Source: Maribacter ulvicola (lineage in GTDB: Bacteria > Bacteroidota > Bacteroidia > Flavobacteriales > Flavobacteriaceae). From it: a stretch of 64,000 nt of DNA. Under the pieces are notes generated by a model, which did no database searches, was not told the DNA's origin, and was given only the letters and a program-made list of their open reading frames with translations. Position 1 is the first letter of the stretch, and the number at the start of each line of letters is the position of its first letter. The stretch spans positions 930,001 to 994,000 of the forward strand of contig NZ_FTMA01000001.1 in NCBI RefSeq assembly GCF_900155985.1, given 5' to 3'. Positions 16,200 to 26,598 of this stretch are shown in pieces. The position numbers were made by a program, and so were the translations under genes.

Positions 16200-19100
16200 A
16201 TGTTAGAACGTATTATCCAGTACAGTATTCATCACAAACTTATTGTACTCTTATTTACTGCCGGAATCGTAGGATTTGGCTTGTATTCCCTATCCAATAT
16301 TCCTATTGGAGCAGTTCCCGATGTAACCAATAACCAAGTACAGGTTATTACAACTTCAAGAAATTTAGCTACTGAAGATGTAGAGAAATTCTTGACCTAT
16401 CCAGTAGAATTAGAAATGGCAAACTTGCCAGGTGTGAAAGAAATTCGTTCTATTTCTAAGTTTGGCTTATCGGTAGTTACCATTGTATTTGAGGATGAAA
16501 TGGGTACGTATTTACCACGTCAGCTTATTGCTGAAAAGATTAAAAGCGCAGAAGAAAAAATTCCCGCAGGTTTTGGCAAACCTTTTATGGGCCCTGTTTC
16601 TACAGGTCTGGGAGAAATCTATCAATATGTTATTGATGTAGATGACAAACATAAAGACCAATATTCACTATCAGATGTACGTACCATTCAAGATTGGGTT
16701 GTAAAACGTCAACTTTCAGGAATTCCTGGTGTTGTAGAAGTGAATACCTGGGGTGGCTATTTAAAAACTTATGAAGTTGCTGTAAACCCTGAGCGACTTC
16801 GTGCTATGGATGTTTCTATTTTTGATGTTTTTTCCGCTCTCGAAAAAAACAATAGTGTAGCCGGAGGTGGTTATATCGAAAAAATCAATGAAAGTTATTT
16901 TATTAGAGGCGAAGGACTAGTAAGTTCAATAAGAGATGTTGAGGATATCGTAGTACTAAAGAAAGGGGATGTGCCTGTTTATGTTCGCGATATTGCTACT
17001 GTAGGCTTTGGTCACGCAAATCGTTTTGGAGCCATCACAGGAAATGGCGAAGGCGAAAAAGTCCTTGGGCAAGTAATGATGCTTAAAGATGCGAACTCAA
17101 ATGCTGTTATTGAAGCTGTTAAGCAACGTGTATCAGAGATTCAATCTTCTTTACCGCCAGGAATTTCCATCAATCCTTTTTTAGAACGTAGCGAGCTAAT
17201 TGCGAAAACAACATTTACCATTGCAGAAAACCTAATTTTAGGTTGTTTAATCGTAATTTTTGTAGTGGTATTGCTTTTAGGAAACTGGCGCTCTGGTCTG
17301 GTCGTAGCTTCCGTAATTCCTTTATGTCTTCTATTTGCGCTGTCGCTGATGTACATTTTTGGTGTAGATGCCAATTTAATGAGTTTAGGTGCAATTGACT
17401 TCGGAATTATCATTGACGGGGCAGTAATTATAGTCGAGTTCATCGCCTTTAAAATTACCAGTCAGCGAGCCAAATTATTAGCACTTCCTAAAAATGAAAG
17501 ACAAGGTTTAATAGATACAATTACGTATCAAGGTGCAACTAAAATGATGAATTCAGCTGTATTCGGACAACTAATCATCATCATTGTTTTTATCCCAATT
17601 CTATCTTTAGTAGGCGTTGAAGGAAAAATGTTTCGCCCAATGGCATTAGTATTCTGTTTTGCTCTTATTGGAGCAATGGTATTGTGTTTTACCTATATAC
17701 CAGTAATGGCTTCTCTATTTATTAAACCAAATAATACGGAGAAGAAAACCATATCGTCTCGATTGATTTCTTTTTTAGAAGATAAATACCAGCCTACTAT
17801 TGCTTGGGCATTGCGTAAAAAGAAATTAGTATTAGGTATGGCTATCGGTTTACTAATTTTTACAGGATTTTTATTCACAAGAATGGGTGGCGAGTTCGTG
17901 CCAACCTTAGATGAGGGCGATTTTGTAATTCAACCCGTATTAAAAACAGGAACATCATTAAGCAAAACCATTGAAGCTACTACGCAGATAGAAAAAATAC
18001 TAAAAAAATTCCCTGAAGTGGAACAAGTAGTGAGTAGAATAGGTGCTGCAGAAGTACCCACAGACCCAATGTCTATGGAAGAAAGTGATGTTATCATAAA
18101 ACTGAAACCAAAAGGCGAATGGACATCTGCGGAATCTAAGGATGAACTGGCGGATAAATTTAAAGAAGCCTTATCTAACGAAATCGCAGGTGTAGATTTT
18201 GAATTTACTCAACCTATCGAAATGCGATTCAATGAATTGATTACAGGAGTTAGAGCAGATTTAGCTATTAAGATTTTTGGAGAAGATTTAGATGTCTTGT
18301 ACAGAAAAGCATTAGAGATAGAAAAAGCGATTCAGAATGTAGAAGGAGCTGCGGATATTTCAGTTGAAAAAACTGCTGGTCTGCCACAAATGTCAGTAAA
18401 ATATGACCGACAAAAAATCGCTAAATACGGAATGAACATTGAAGACTTAAATAAAGTCATCACGATGGGCTTTGCAGGAATGCCAGCAGGAACAGTATTT
18501 GAAGGCGAAAAGCAATTCGATTTAATGATACGTTTTGATGATTCGCACAGAAAGAATATTGAAAATATAGAAACAGCATCGGTAGCTCTGCCTGATGGAA
18601 CAAAATTACCACTTAGCGAATTTGCAACCATAAAGTACACCAAAGGACCAGCAAAAATTTCGCGAGATAATACCAAACGTAGAATCGTAGTAGGTGTAAA
18701 TGTTCGTAATAGAGATTTAGAGTCTGTAGTGAAAGATGTACAAGCAATCATTGAAAATGATGTAAAGATACCAACAGGGTATTCTGTTAGTTACGGTGGT
18801 CAATTTGAAAACCTAAGAACTGCAACAGCACGATTAAAAGTAGCCGTACCAATTGCTTTAATATTGATTTTCGTCTTACTATACTTTGCTTTCGATTCTG
18901 TAAAAGAAGCCTTAATGATTTATAGTGCCATTCCGTTATCCGCTATTGGTGGAGTGATGTTATTGTACATACGGGATTTACCTTTTAGTATTTCGGCAGG
19001 TGTTGGATTTATTGCGCTTTTTGGTATAGCAGTTTTAAACGGTATTGTATTAATTGAAGAATTTAAAGAACTAAAAGCACACGGCATAAACAATATCAAT

Positions 19101-20537
19101 AAACGAATATTAATGGGAACAAAAAATAGATTACGCCCTGTATTGCTAACAGCAGCAGCAGCAGCTCTAGGGTTTTTGCCTATGGCAATTTCAACATCTG
19201 CTGGAGCAGAAGTACAGAGACCGTTGGCAACCGTAGTAGTTGGTGGTTTAATTACTGCAACAGCATTAACGCTTTTAGTATTGCCAATTTTATATGCGAT
19301 GTTCGATAGAAAAGGGCATCATCCAAAAAAGAAAACAAAGGTAAATTTAAAGGCGTTGAGCATTATGCTTTTACTGTTTTTACCAATTTTTGGACAAGCA
19401 CAACAAAACCCGTTAAGTGCGGAACAAACGTTACAATTGGCAATCGAGAATAATAAAGCACTTCAAGCTAGCGCAAAAAGAATCAACCAATCCGAACAAC
19501 TGGTAGGTAGCGCTATTAATATTGATAAGACACAGGTTTACTATGGCTACGACCAAAACAATATTGCCGAAAATGGTCTGCCTCTAAAAGTTTTTGGATT
19601 GAGCCAATCGCTTCAATTTCCTACCATTTATGGTGCACAGCGCAAAGTGGAAAAGCAAAAAGTGGGAATGACGCAACAGCAATATCAACTAAACAAAAGA
19701 GTTTTGACCAAAGAAGTATATATGGCTTATTATAATATTGTTTACAGCAATAATGTGGTTAGACAATACACCTATTTAGATAGTCTGTACGGTCAATTTG
19801 CAAGTGCTGCAAAGAAGAGGTATGATGTTGGCGAAACCAATTTATTGGAAAAACTTACGGCAGAAACCAAGCAAAAAGAAATAGCCATTGCTTTAACTCA
19901 AGCACATGAGGATGTTTCAAGGGCACATACCATACTCAATCAATGGGTGCAAAGTGACTCAATGATTACCGTAAGTGAAGACAAACTTTCATGGCTAGCA
20001 TTAGAGGAGCTCAATATCACAAACCACCCAGGAATGTTGTATTACAATTCAGCAGAAAGTTTGGCAAAATCCTCACTATCGTTAGAACGACAAAAGCTAT
20101 TGCCCGATATACATTTTTCAGTATTTCAAGGCACTAATAATGGTGTGAATGCAAAAAACTACAATGGGTTTCAAGTGGGTGTTGCAGTACCGTTGTGGTT
20201 TGGAGCAAACAAATCTAAAATTAATGCCGCAAAAACCGAAACTATGATTGTGGCTAATGAATTTGAAAATTATAAAATTCAACTGCAATCAAATTATGAT
20301 GCCCTTCTTTCTGATTTAAAAAAATATCAAGAAACGGTTGATTATTATGAAACTACAGGTAAGAAACTTTCAAAGGAATTAACAACAACCGCTTCAAAAG
20401 CATTTCAAAATGGCGAGATAGATTTCTTGCAATATGTACAGCTATTGGAAAGTTCAAAAAACATCGAAATCAATTATTTACAGAACTTAAACAAGTACAA
20501 CAATACCGTTTTAGAGTTAAACTATTTAACCAATTAA
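16200..20537 (+). CDS. CzcA-type heavy-metal RND pump fused to a TolC-like outer-membrane channel
   Basis: 1445 residues. Residues 1 to about 1040 are a complete HME-RND transporter (MLERIIQYSIHHKLIVLLF; PVRP-type PVLLTAAAAALGFLPMA; two large periplasmic loops). Helix 4 is DFGIIIDGAVIIVE with Asp400, Asp406 and Glu413 spaced as in CzcA, so Zn/Co/Cd/Ni is more likely than Cu. From Met1056 a second hydrophobic signal-like segment (LLLFLPIFGQAQQ) leads into a TolC/OEP domain (about 1070-1445). The fusion puts two pump parts in one chain. It is the first gene of the operon with the adaptor and VIT genes. Confidence 0.92.
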   Translation: MLERIIQYSIHHKLIVLLFTAGIVGFGLYSLSNIPIGAVPDVTNNQVQVITTSRNLATEDVEKFLTYPVELEMANLPGVKEIRSISKFGLSVVTIVFEDEMGTYLPRQLIAEKIKSAEEKIPAGFGKPFMGPVSTGLGEIYQYVIDVDDKHKDQYSLSDVRTIQDWVVKRQLSGIPGVVEVNTWGGYLKTYEVAVNPERLRAMDVSIFDVFSALEKNNSVAGGGYIEKINESYFIRGEGLVSSIRDVEDIVVLKKGDVPVYVRDIATVGFGHANRFGAITGNGEGEKVLGQVMMLKDANSNAVIEAVKQRVSEIQSSLPPGISINPFLERSELIAKTTFTIAENLILGCLIVIFVVVLLLGNWRSGLVVASVIPLCLLFALSLMYIFGVDANLMSLGAIDFGIIIDGAVIIVEFIAFKITSQRAKLLALPKNERQGLIDTITYQGATKMMNSAVFGQLIIIIVFIPILSLVGVEGKMFRPMALVFCFALIGAMVLCFTYIPVMASLFIKPNNTEKKTISSRLISFLEDKYQPTIAWALRKKKLVLGMAIGLLIFTGFLFTRMGGEFVPTLDEGDFVIQPVLKTGTSLSKTIEATTQIEKILKKFPEVEQVVSRIGAAEVPTDPMSMEESDVIIKLKPKGEWTSAESKDELADKFKEALSNEIAGVDFEFTQPIEMRFNELITGVRADLAIKIFGEDLDVLYRKALEIEKAIQNVEGAADISVEKTAGLPQMSVKYDRQKIAKYGMNIEDLNKVITMGFAGMPAGTVFEGEKQFDLMIRFDDSHRKNIENIETASVALPDGTKLPLSEFATIKYTKGPAKISRDNTKRRIVVGVNVRNRDLESVVKDVQAIIENDVKIPTGYSVSYGGQFENLRTATARLKVAVPIALILIFVLLYFAFDSVKEALMIYSAIPLSAIGGVMLLYIRDLPFSISAGVGFIALFGIAVLNGIVLIEEFKELKAHGINNINKRILMGTKNRLRPVLLTAAAAALGFLPMAISTSAGAEVQRPLATVVVGGLITATALTLLVLPILYAMFDRKGHHPKKKTKVNLKALSIMLLLFLPIFGQAQQNPLSAEQTLQLAIENNKALQASAKRINQSEQLVGSAINIDKTQVYYGYDQNNIAENGLPLKVFGLSQSLQFPTIYGAQRKVEKQKVGMTQQQYQLNKRVLTKEVYMAYYNIVYSNNVVRQYTYLDSLYGQFASAAKKRYDVGETNLLEKLTAETKQKEIAIALTQAHEDVSRAHTILNQWVQSDSMITVSEDKLSWLALEELNITNHPGMLYYNSAESLAKSSLSLERQKLLPDIHFSVFQGTNNGVNAKNYNGFQVGVAVPLWFGANKSKINAAKTETMIVANEFENYKIQLQSNYDALLSDLKKYQETVDYYETTGKKLSKELTTTASKAFQNGEIDFLQYVQLLESSKNIEINYLQNLNKYNNTVLELNYLTN

Positions 20538-20539
20538 AA

Positions 20540-21706
20540 ATGAAAAATACACACTACAATTCATCAAATTCAATTTTTTTCAAAAGGCTTTTATTGGTCG
20601 CAATAATGGCTTTAGCTTCTTGTAACTCAAATGAAAAAACTGAAGCTGCAAATACTGCCGAAACTGAAACAACTGAAGATACCGACATGATTACAATTAC
20701 AGAAAATCAGTTTTCTGCTGGAAATATGGAAGTTGGAAAAGTAACCATGCAGCCTTTTAACACCATTGTAAAAGCCAATGGTATGTTTGCTGTGCCACCA
20801 GAAAACCAAGCAGATGTAAGTGCTTATTTTGCAGGCTATGTAAAAAACATCAGCCTGTTACCAGGCGACCCTGTTAAAAAAGGACAGACCTTATTCACGA
20901 TTGAAAATCCTGAATACGTGCAAGTACAACAAGATTTTTTAGAAGCCAAAGGACGTTTGAACTATTTAAAATCAGACTACGAACGTCAAAAGGAATTAAT
21001 AGCAGATAATGTCACTTCTAAGAAGAATTTTCTAAAAGCAGAATCCGAATATACGGTAACGTTGGCGCAGTTTCAATCCTTAAAAAAAAGGTTGAGTTTA
21101 ATGAATATTAACCCAAACACCTTGTCTGGAGAAAATATTCGTTCGGTTATCAGCGTGCCTTCGCCTTTAACGGGTTACGCAACCACAATTAATGCTACAA
21201 AAGGAATGTACCTAAATCCTTCAGATGTTGCGGTAACGGTTACTAATACAGATGATTTACACATAGAGTTGAAGATTTTTGAAAAAGACCTTCCAATGGT
21301 AAAAGAAGGACAATTTATTAATGTACGACTACAAAATGATATGAATAAAGTGTATCAAGGCAAAGTGCATTTAGTAAATAAAGCGATAAATGCCCAAGAC
21401 AGAACCGTCGCCATTCACGGCGATTTGGTAAACGAAAGTGATGTAAAACTATTTGCACCCGGAATGTATATAGAAGGAGAAATATTAACTACCACTTCAG
21501 AACATCCTGCGTTACCAGTAGAAGCAGTTGCGAATATTGATAATGACTACTTTGTTTTGGTTAAAGAAAACGGTACAACTTTTAAAAGGGTGTTAGTCAA
21601 AGTGGGTGCTACTAATAATGGCTTTATTCAAATAATTAACGCCAATGATTTTAAAGGAGATTCTGAATTTTTGACCAAAGGAGCATTTAATCTAATAACA
21701 GAATAG
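20540..21706 (+). CDS. Efflux RND periplasmic adaptor (membrane-fusion lipoprotein)
   Basis: 388 residues. Signal peptide with lipobox ALASC; barrel-sandwich segments (QADVSAYFAGYVKNI, LLPGDPVKKGQTLFTIENPEYV) around a short coiled-coil hairpin (about 135-180); beta-barrel and membrane-proximal domains follow. It is a CzcB/CusB-type adaptor bridging the RND and outer-membrane parts. It begins 2 bases after the pump stop and ends directly before the VIT gene, with no spacing on either side. Confidence 0.92.
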   Translation: MKNTHYNSSNSIFFKRLLLVAIMALASCNSNEKTEAANTAETETTEDTDMITITENQFSAGNMEVGKVTMQPFNTIVKANGMFAVPPENQADVSAYFAGYVKNISLLPGDPVKKGQTLFTIENPEYVQVQQDFLEAKGRLNYLKSDYERQKELIADNVTSKKNFLKAESEYTVTLAQFQSLKKRLSLMNINPNTLSGENIRSVISVPSPLTGYATTINATKGMYLNPSDVAVTVTNTDDLHIELKIFEKDLPMVKEGQFINVRLQNDMNKVYQGKVHLVNKAINAQDRTVAIHGDLVNESDVKLFAPGMYIEGEILTTTSEHPALPVEAVANIDNDYFVLVKENGTTFKRVLVKVGATNNGFIQIINANDFKGDSEFLTKGAFNLITE

Positions 21707-22423
21707 ATGGAAGAAAAAGCAGAAGAACTAGACAACTATTTAGACAGCCATTACATTCATAGAAGTAACTGGTTAAGAGCCGCAGTACTTGGTGCCAATG
21801 ACGGTATTTTGTCAACAGCAAGTATTGCTATAGGTGTTGCAGCTGCAAGTGCTACACGAGAACCTATTATTTTGGCAACTTTAGCAGGTCTTGTTGCTGG
21901 TGCTTTGTCAATGGCAGCAGGAGAATACGTTTCCGTGAGTTCACAAACCGATGTGGAAAAGGCAGACATTGAACGCGAAAAACAAGAATTAAGCGAAATG
22001 CCCGAAATCGAGCTACAACGACTTGCCGAAATTTATGAAAAAAGAGGTTTGAAAAAAGAAACTGCTTTAACCGTAGCTAAAGAATTAACAGAACACGATG
22101 CTTTGGGTGCACATATCAGGGATGAATTAGGTATAAATGAAATAAGCCAAGCCAAACCTATGCAAGCAGCGTTTGCCTCAGGTGCGGCATTTACAGTTGG
22201 TGGATTGCTTCCTTTTTTGGTAACACTATTTCTTCCTTTAAATAGTATGGAATATTGGCTTTATGGTTTTGCACTTTTCTTCTTGATAATTCTGGGAGCA
22301 CTAGCTGCTAAAACAGGCGGTTCAAGTATCGTTAAAGCCATTGCTCGTATCACGTTTTGGGGAACAGTTGCAATGGGTCTAACTGCATTGGTCGGTTACT
22401 TGTTCAATGTAAATATGGTTTAA
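21707..22423 (+). CDS. VIT1/CCC1 family metal transporter
   Basis: 238 residues. The start SNWLRAAVLGANDGILSTASIAIG is the VIT family signature in helix 1. AAGEYVSVSSQTDVEKAD is the conserved segment entering the cytoplasmic metal-binding helices (Glu-rich, about 85-140). Three more helices complete the five-helix fold. It transports Fe(II)/Mn(II) out of the cytoplasm. Directly abutting the adaptor gene, it extends the metal-detoxification operon. Confidence 0.9.
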   Translation: MEEKAEELDNYLDSHYIHRSNWLRAAVLGANDGILSTASIAIGVAAASATREPIILATLAGLVAGALSMAAGEYVSVSSQTDVEKADIEREKQELSEMPEIELQRLAEIYEKRGLKKETALTVAKELTEHDALGAHIRDELGINEISQAKPMQAAFASGAAFTVGGLLPFLVTLFLPLNSMEYWLYGFALFFLIILGALAAKTGGSSIVKAIARITFWGTVAMGLTALVGYLFNVNMV

Positions 22424-22438
22424 ACAAAAAAATAAATT

Positions 22439-22927
22439 ATGAACGACGCACATTTTCATTTAGTAGTAAATCATTTGCCTATTGTAGGCGTATTGATTGG
22501 CTTTTTAGTGTTGTTAGCAGGTTTGATTATGAAGAAACCGCAAATAAAAAACACAGCATTGGGTATTTTTATTTTTAGTGCCTTAACAGCAATCGTTGCC
22601 TTCTTAACTGGAGAAGGCGCTGAAGAAATTGTTGAGAATTTACCAGGAATTAGCGAAACATTAATTCATAAGCACGAAGAGTATGCAGAATTATTTCTTG
22701 CAATGATGCAAATTTTGGGTGTTACCTCATTAATAACCTTGTTTTTGCAATATAAAAAGTTGCCATTCTCAAAATATGGATTTGTACTCATTTTACTGCT
22801 TTCTATGGTAACAATGGGAATTGCTAAATACGTTGGGACAAGTGGCGGAGAAATAACACACATAGAGATTAGAAGCGATGCAAATGTTATTCAATTAGAT
22901 GGAAACCAGGACCACAACGATGATTAG
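22439..22927 (+). CDS. DUF2231-type membrane protein, second copy
   Basis: 162 residues, four hydrophobic helices. AHFHLVVNHLPIVGVLIGFL and HKHEEYAELFLAMMQI match the positions of the 12672 paralogue. Intramembrane histidines suggest metal or heme binding. It overlaps the HD gene's ATG by 8 bases, and so belongs to the efflux operon. Function unknown. Confidence 0.75.
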   Translation: MNDAHFHLVVNHLPIVGVLIGFLVLLAGLIMKKPQIKNTALGIFIFSALTAIVAFLTGEGAEEIVENLPGISETLIHKHEEYAELFLAMMQILGVTSLITLFLQYKKLPFSKYGFVLILLLSMVTMGIAKYVGTSGGEITHIEIRSDANVIQLDGNQDHNDD

Positions 22928-23504
22928 TAGCGTTGCTACATATTGTAAAGATTTATTGACGACTTCAAAATGTTCGGCATTGCCTTTTCATAATCTTCAA
23001 CATACCAAGGAAGTGGTGCAGAATGTAAAATACTTATGCGCTGCTATGGATATTAATAAGCAAAATACAGAGATTCTTGTCGTTGCAGCGTGGTTTCACG
23101 ATACAGGATTCTCAACCACCTACAAAGGTCACGAGGATGAAAGTAAATTGATAGCCACCCATTTTTTAAAAAAAGAAAAAGTTAGTAAAGATTTTATAGA
23201 AAAAGTCAATAATTGTATCGATGCCACTAAAATGCCACAATGTCCAACCACAGCTTTGGCCGAAGTGCTTTGCGATGCCGATATTTTTCACATCAGCAAT
23301 TCGCATTTCTTTTATCGAAAACTTTTGCTTCGTAGGGAATGGGAAGTGTATTGCGATAACAAAGTAACCGATTTTGAATGGCATAAACTGAATTTAGAAT
23401 TTTTAAAAAAGCACCATTTTAGAACCCTTTACGGAGAAGATATCCTTGAACAAGGAAAACAAGAAAATATACATAAAGTAGAACAAATATTAGCTAGTTA
23501 CTAG
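22920..23504 (+). CDS. HD-domain phosphohydrolase-like protein
   Basis: 194 residues from the ATG at 22920, inside the upstream gene's end. All HD ligands are present: HNLQH, WFHDTGF (His-Asp), KGHEDE and LCDADIF. HD proteins are metal-dependent hydrolases, often of nucleotides or phosphoesters. The substrate is unknown. It is paralogous to the 14981 protein, which has lost the motif histidine. Confidence 0.82.
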   Translation: MISSVATYCKDLLTTSKCSALPFHNLQHTKEVVQNVKYLCAAMDINKQNTEILVVAAWFHDTGFSTTYKGHEDESKLIATHFLKKEKVSKDFIEKVNNCIDATKMPQCPTTALAEVLCDADIFHISNSHFFYRKLLLRREWEVYCDNKVTDFEWHKLNLEFLKKHHFRTLYGEDILEQGKQENIHKVEQILASY

Positions 23505-23536
23505 CTGAAAATTACATCTTAAAAACCTTAAATAAA

Positions 23537-25513
23537 ATGTCAAAAATCTTCCCAATGCGCTTCACTTTATTCAAAGCCTATATTGGCTTGTTTTTAATAC
23601 TTTCTTTTATTGTAAGGTGTAGTTTCTTTATTTGGAATTTTTCTGAAGTAGATAAAGAAGCATTTACTCTTATTGAAACCTTCGGAATAGGCTTCTTGTT
23701 CGATATAGCAACAATTTCATTTTTTGCTATACCTTATTTAGCATACTTATTGTTTTTTTCAAAACGATTTTATGGTTCTATAGTAGATAAAATCATTACT
23801 TATTTTGGATTCTCAATTGGTGTGCTGATTATATTTTTTTCCTTCTTTGGAGAGTTTACATTTTGGGATGAATTTCAAAGAAGATATAATTTTATAGCTG
23901 TAGATTATTTAATTTATACTTACGAGGTAGTAAAGAACATTAATGAATCTTACCCGTTGCCTATCCTTATTTCTGCTATGTTAATATTGGTTTTAACGAG
24001 TTTATTTATTGTGTATAAGTTAGGCTATTTTAATAAAACATTTAAAAGTGATACAACATTCAAACCTAAATTACTAGCTGCAATTCCATGGTTTGTTGTA
24101 GTTTTTATAGGTGTATTTTTTGTTACAAACAAGCAAGCAGACTTTTCAGAAAACAGATACAATAACGAACTGGCAAAATCAGGAATTTACTCATTCTTTG
24201 CGGCCTTCAGAAATAACGAATTGCCTTATAATGAATTTTATAAAACCATACCTAAAAGAGAAGCTTTCCAAACCGTTAAGACAAGTTTTTTAAGTTCACG
24301 GAATACATTTGAAAATCCAAAAAAAAATGCAATTTACAGAACAGTAATAAACACGGATAGTATTCAGAAATCAATAAAACCAAACGTCATTTTTATTTGT
24401 ATAGAAAGCTTAAGTGGCGATTTTTTAAGTGAATTTGGTAATAAAAACAACATCACGCCAATACTTGATTCTCTTGCAAACAAAAGCCTCTTTTTTCAAA
24501 ACCTATATGCAACCGGAACAAGAACTGTAAGAGGTATGGAAGCCATAACATTATCTATACCGCCAACACCTGGGCGTAGTATTGTAAAGCGAAAAAATAA
24601 TCAAGGTTTATTTACTATTGGAGAAGTTTTTAAACAAAAGGGTTACGAACGCAATTTCTTCTATGGAGGCGACGGATACTTCGACAATATGAATACTTAT
24701 TTTGGAGGAAACGGTTTTAATATCGTTGATAGAGGACGTGGTTTTCTCTTGGATAAAAACATTACAACCACTCGTACTAATATTGAAGATGACGAAGTTA
24801 CTTTTGAAAATGCTTGGGGAGTTTGTGATATGGATATTTACAATAAAGTACTAAAAGAAGCTGATAAGGCCTACGAAACGGGAAAACCATTTTTCGATTT
24901 TGTGATGACCACTTCTAATCACAAGCCATATACCTACCCAGAAGACGAAATAGATATCCCTTCAGGAACTGGGAGAAATGGCGCAGTAAAATATACTGAT
25001 TATGCAATTGGGCAATTTATAAAAAAAGCACAACAAAAACCTTGGTTTAAAAATACGGTATTCGTGATAATGAGTGACCATTGTGCAAGTAGCGCAGGAC
25101 GTTGGGAATTGGATGTGAAAAATTACCACATTCCGGCATTAATTTTCAATTTACCGAATCAACAACCAGAAAAAATAAACAAGCTGGCTTCTCAAATTGA
25201 TGTATTTCCAACCTTGTTTTCGGCCCTGCATTGGAACTATAAGTCCAATCTTTTCGGAAATGATATTATGTCAATGCAACCACAAGATGAGCGTGCGTTT
25301 ATAGGAAACTATAGAAAATTAGGGTATCTAAAAGACAATAAAATCTTGATATTAGATGAACAGAAAAATGCAAATTTCTACTCTTGGAATCCTTCAGATA
25401 ATAGCTTGACAACTATTCCTTCCGAAGAAAGTTTTGAGAAAAAAAGTATTTCATTCTATGAGGTTTCAGATGATTTATATAGAAATGGAGGTTTAAAATT
25501 AAAGACTAAATAA
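23537..25513 (+). CDS. LTA-synthase-like sulfatase/phosphoglycerol transferase family membrane protein
   Basis: 658 residues. Five N-terminal membrane helices (to about 215) are followed by a large periplasmic alkaline-phosphatase-fold domain: FICIESLSGDFLSEFG (metal Glu), the nucleophile region GTRTVRGMEAI (Thr), and the late metal site MSDHCASSAGRW. This is the LtaS/EptA-like arrangement. It may modify lipids or glycans with phosphoglycerol or phosphoethanolamine. A lipid-kinase gene starts right after its stop, suggesting joint envelope modification. Confidence 0.85.
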   Translation: MSKIFPMRFTLFKAYIGLFLILSFIVRCSFFIWNFSEVDKEAFTLIETFGIGFLFDIATISFFAIPYLAYLLFFSKRFYGSIVDKIITYFGFSIGVLIIFFSFFGEFTFWDEFQRRYNFIAVDYLIYTYEVVKNINESYPLPILISAMLILVLTSLFIVYKLGYFNKTFKSDTTFKPKLLAAIPWFVVVFIGVFFVTNKQADFSENRYNNELAKSGIYSFFAAFRNNELPYNEFYKTIPKREAFQTVKTSFLSSRNTFENPKKNAIYRTVINTDSIQKSIKPNVIFICIESLSGDFLSEFGNKNNITPILDSLANKSLFFQNLYATGTRTVRGMEAITLSIPPTPGRSIVKRKNNQGLFTIGEVFKQKGYERNFFYGGDGYFDNMNTYFGGNGFNIVDRGRGFLLDKNITTTRTNIEDDEVTFENAWGVCDMDIYNKVLKEADKAYETGKPFFDFVMTTSNHKPYTYPEDEIDIPSGTGRNGAVKYTDYAIGQFIKKAQQKPWFKNTVFVIMSDHCASSAGRWELDVKNYHIPALIFNLPNQQPEKINKLASQIDVFPTLFSALHWNYKSNLFGNDIMSMQPQDERAFIGNYRKLGYLKDNKILILDEQKNANFYSWNPSDNSLTTIPSEESFEKKSISFYEVSDDLYRNGGLKLKTK

Positions 25514-25514
25514 G

Positions 25515-26399
25515 GTGGTAAATATTCATTTCATAATTAATCCAATAGCAGGATCTGGTCATCATAGTTTTTCTGAGGAACTAGTTCAGGGTTTGTACGA
25601 GCCAAATAAATATAATATCACTATTAAATATTCAAATTACAAAGGACAAGCAATTGATTTAACCAAAGAATCTTTAAATCAAAAAGCGGATGTCATTGTA
25701 GCCTGTGGCGGAGATGGAACAATAAATGAAGTGGCTTCAACTTTAGTTGGGACATCTATTCCATTAGGTATTGTTCCTATTGGTTCTGGTAATGGTTTGG
25801 CCTCTAATTTAAATATTCCGAAGAATATTATAAAAGCACTCAATATTATTAAAATTAATAACCAAACAAAAATTGATGTTGGCTGTATAAATGAAAGATA
25901 TTTTTTCAGTAATACTGGTTTTGGCTTTACTGCTAGTGTTATAGGAAACTACGAAACTTTAAAGCAAAGAACACTTTTTTGTTATGTAAAGGCATCTTTT
26001 AAATCATTTAGAGAATTCAATGAAATAAAAGAAAATATTACTGTGATAAATGGTACTTCGGAAATCGTAAATCCATTTTTAATTTTTATTTCAAACTCAA
26101 ATGTAATGGGATATAATTTCAGTTTAACTCCTAAAGCTTCACTACAAGACGGACTGCTGGACGTAATTATTGTACCAAAAATAAGCAAAGCAAGAATGCT
26201 GCTCTTCGGATTTTATATGCTTATTAAAAAACCAAATTTATTAAAAGGTGTTAAGTGTTTCCAAACTAAAGAGATTTTTCTTTCTCGAAATCGAAGTAAT
26301 TTTTTTGAATCTCAGATTGATGGGGAATTAGCTCAAATTAAAGAGCAATCTCTTTCTGTCTTTTTAAAAGAGAAGTCATTAAATGTTATCATTTGTTGA
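25515..26399 (+). CDS. Diacylglycerol/sphingosine kinase family lipid kinase
   Basis: 294 residues from a GTG one base after the upstream stop. IINPIAGSGHH, the nucleotide loop VACGGDGTINEVASTL and GSGNGLASNL are the DAGK_cat signatures; ESQIDGELAQI is near the C terminus. It should phosphorylate a lipid such as diacylglycerol on the inner membrane. Diacylglycerol is a by-product of LtaS-type transfer from phosphatidylglycerol, so pairing with the preceding gene makes metabolic sense (inference). Confidence 0.88.
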   Translation: MVNIHFIINPIAGSGHHSFSEELVQGLYEPNKYNITIKYSNYKGQAIDLTKESLNQKADVIVACGGDGTINEVASTLVGTSIPLGIVPIGSGNGLASNLNIPKNIIKALNIIKINNQTKIDVGCINERYFFSNTGFGFTASVIGNYETLKQRTLFCYVKASFKSFREFNEIKENITVINGTSEIVNPFLIFISNSNVMGYNFSLTPKASLQDGLLDVIIVPKISKARMLLFGFYMLIKKPNLLKGVKCFQTKEIFLSRNRSNFFESQIDGELAQIKEQSLSVFLKEKSLNVIIC

Positions 26400-26598
26400 A
26401 AAGTGAAAGAATATGAACCATATAGAAATGTAAAACTATGCTAAACCAATTTAACTTGATATACAAAATGACCACTACGATGATTAATTACATAATTCCC
26501 ATAAATAATTCTTGGGAGTTTTACTTCGCTAGTTGTTTTAGTTATAGCAGCTTTAGTTAATCAGGTTTTCTTACCAATAATTCAAATTATATTATTCT

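Noticed and set aside
11251..19000. Antisense ORFs of 60-140 codons across the two-component and efflux genes
   Set aside because: They lie opposite strongly conserved domains and show no protein-like features.
26400..26598. Possible terminator around the TTCCCA/TGGGA inverted repeat
   Set aside because: The stem is only five pairs with a long loop and no clear T-run, too weak to list.
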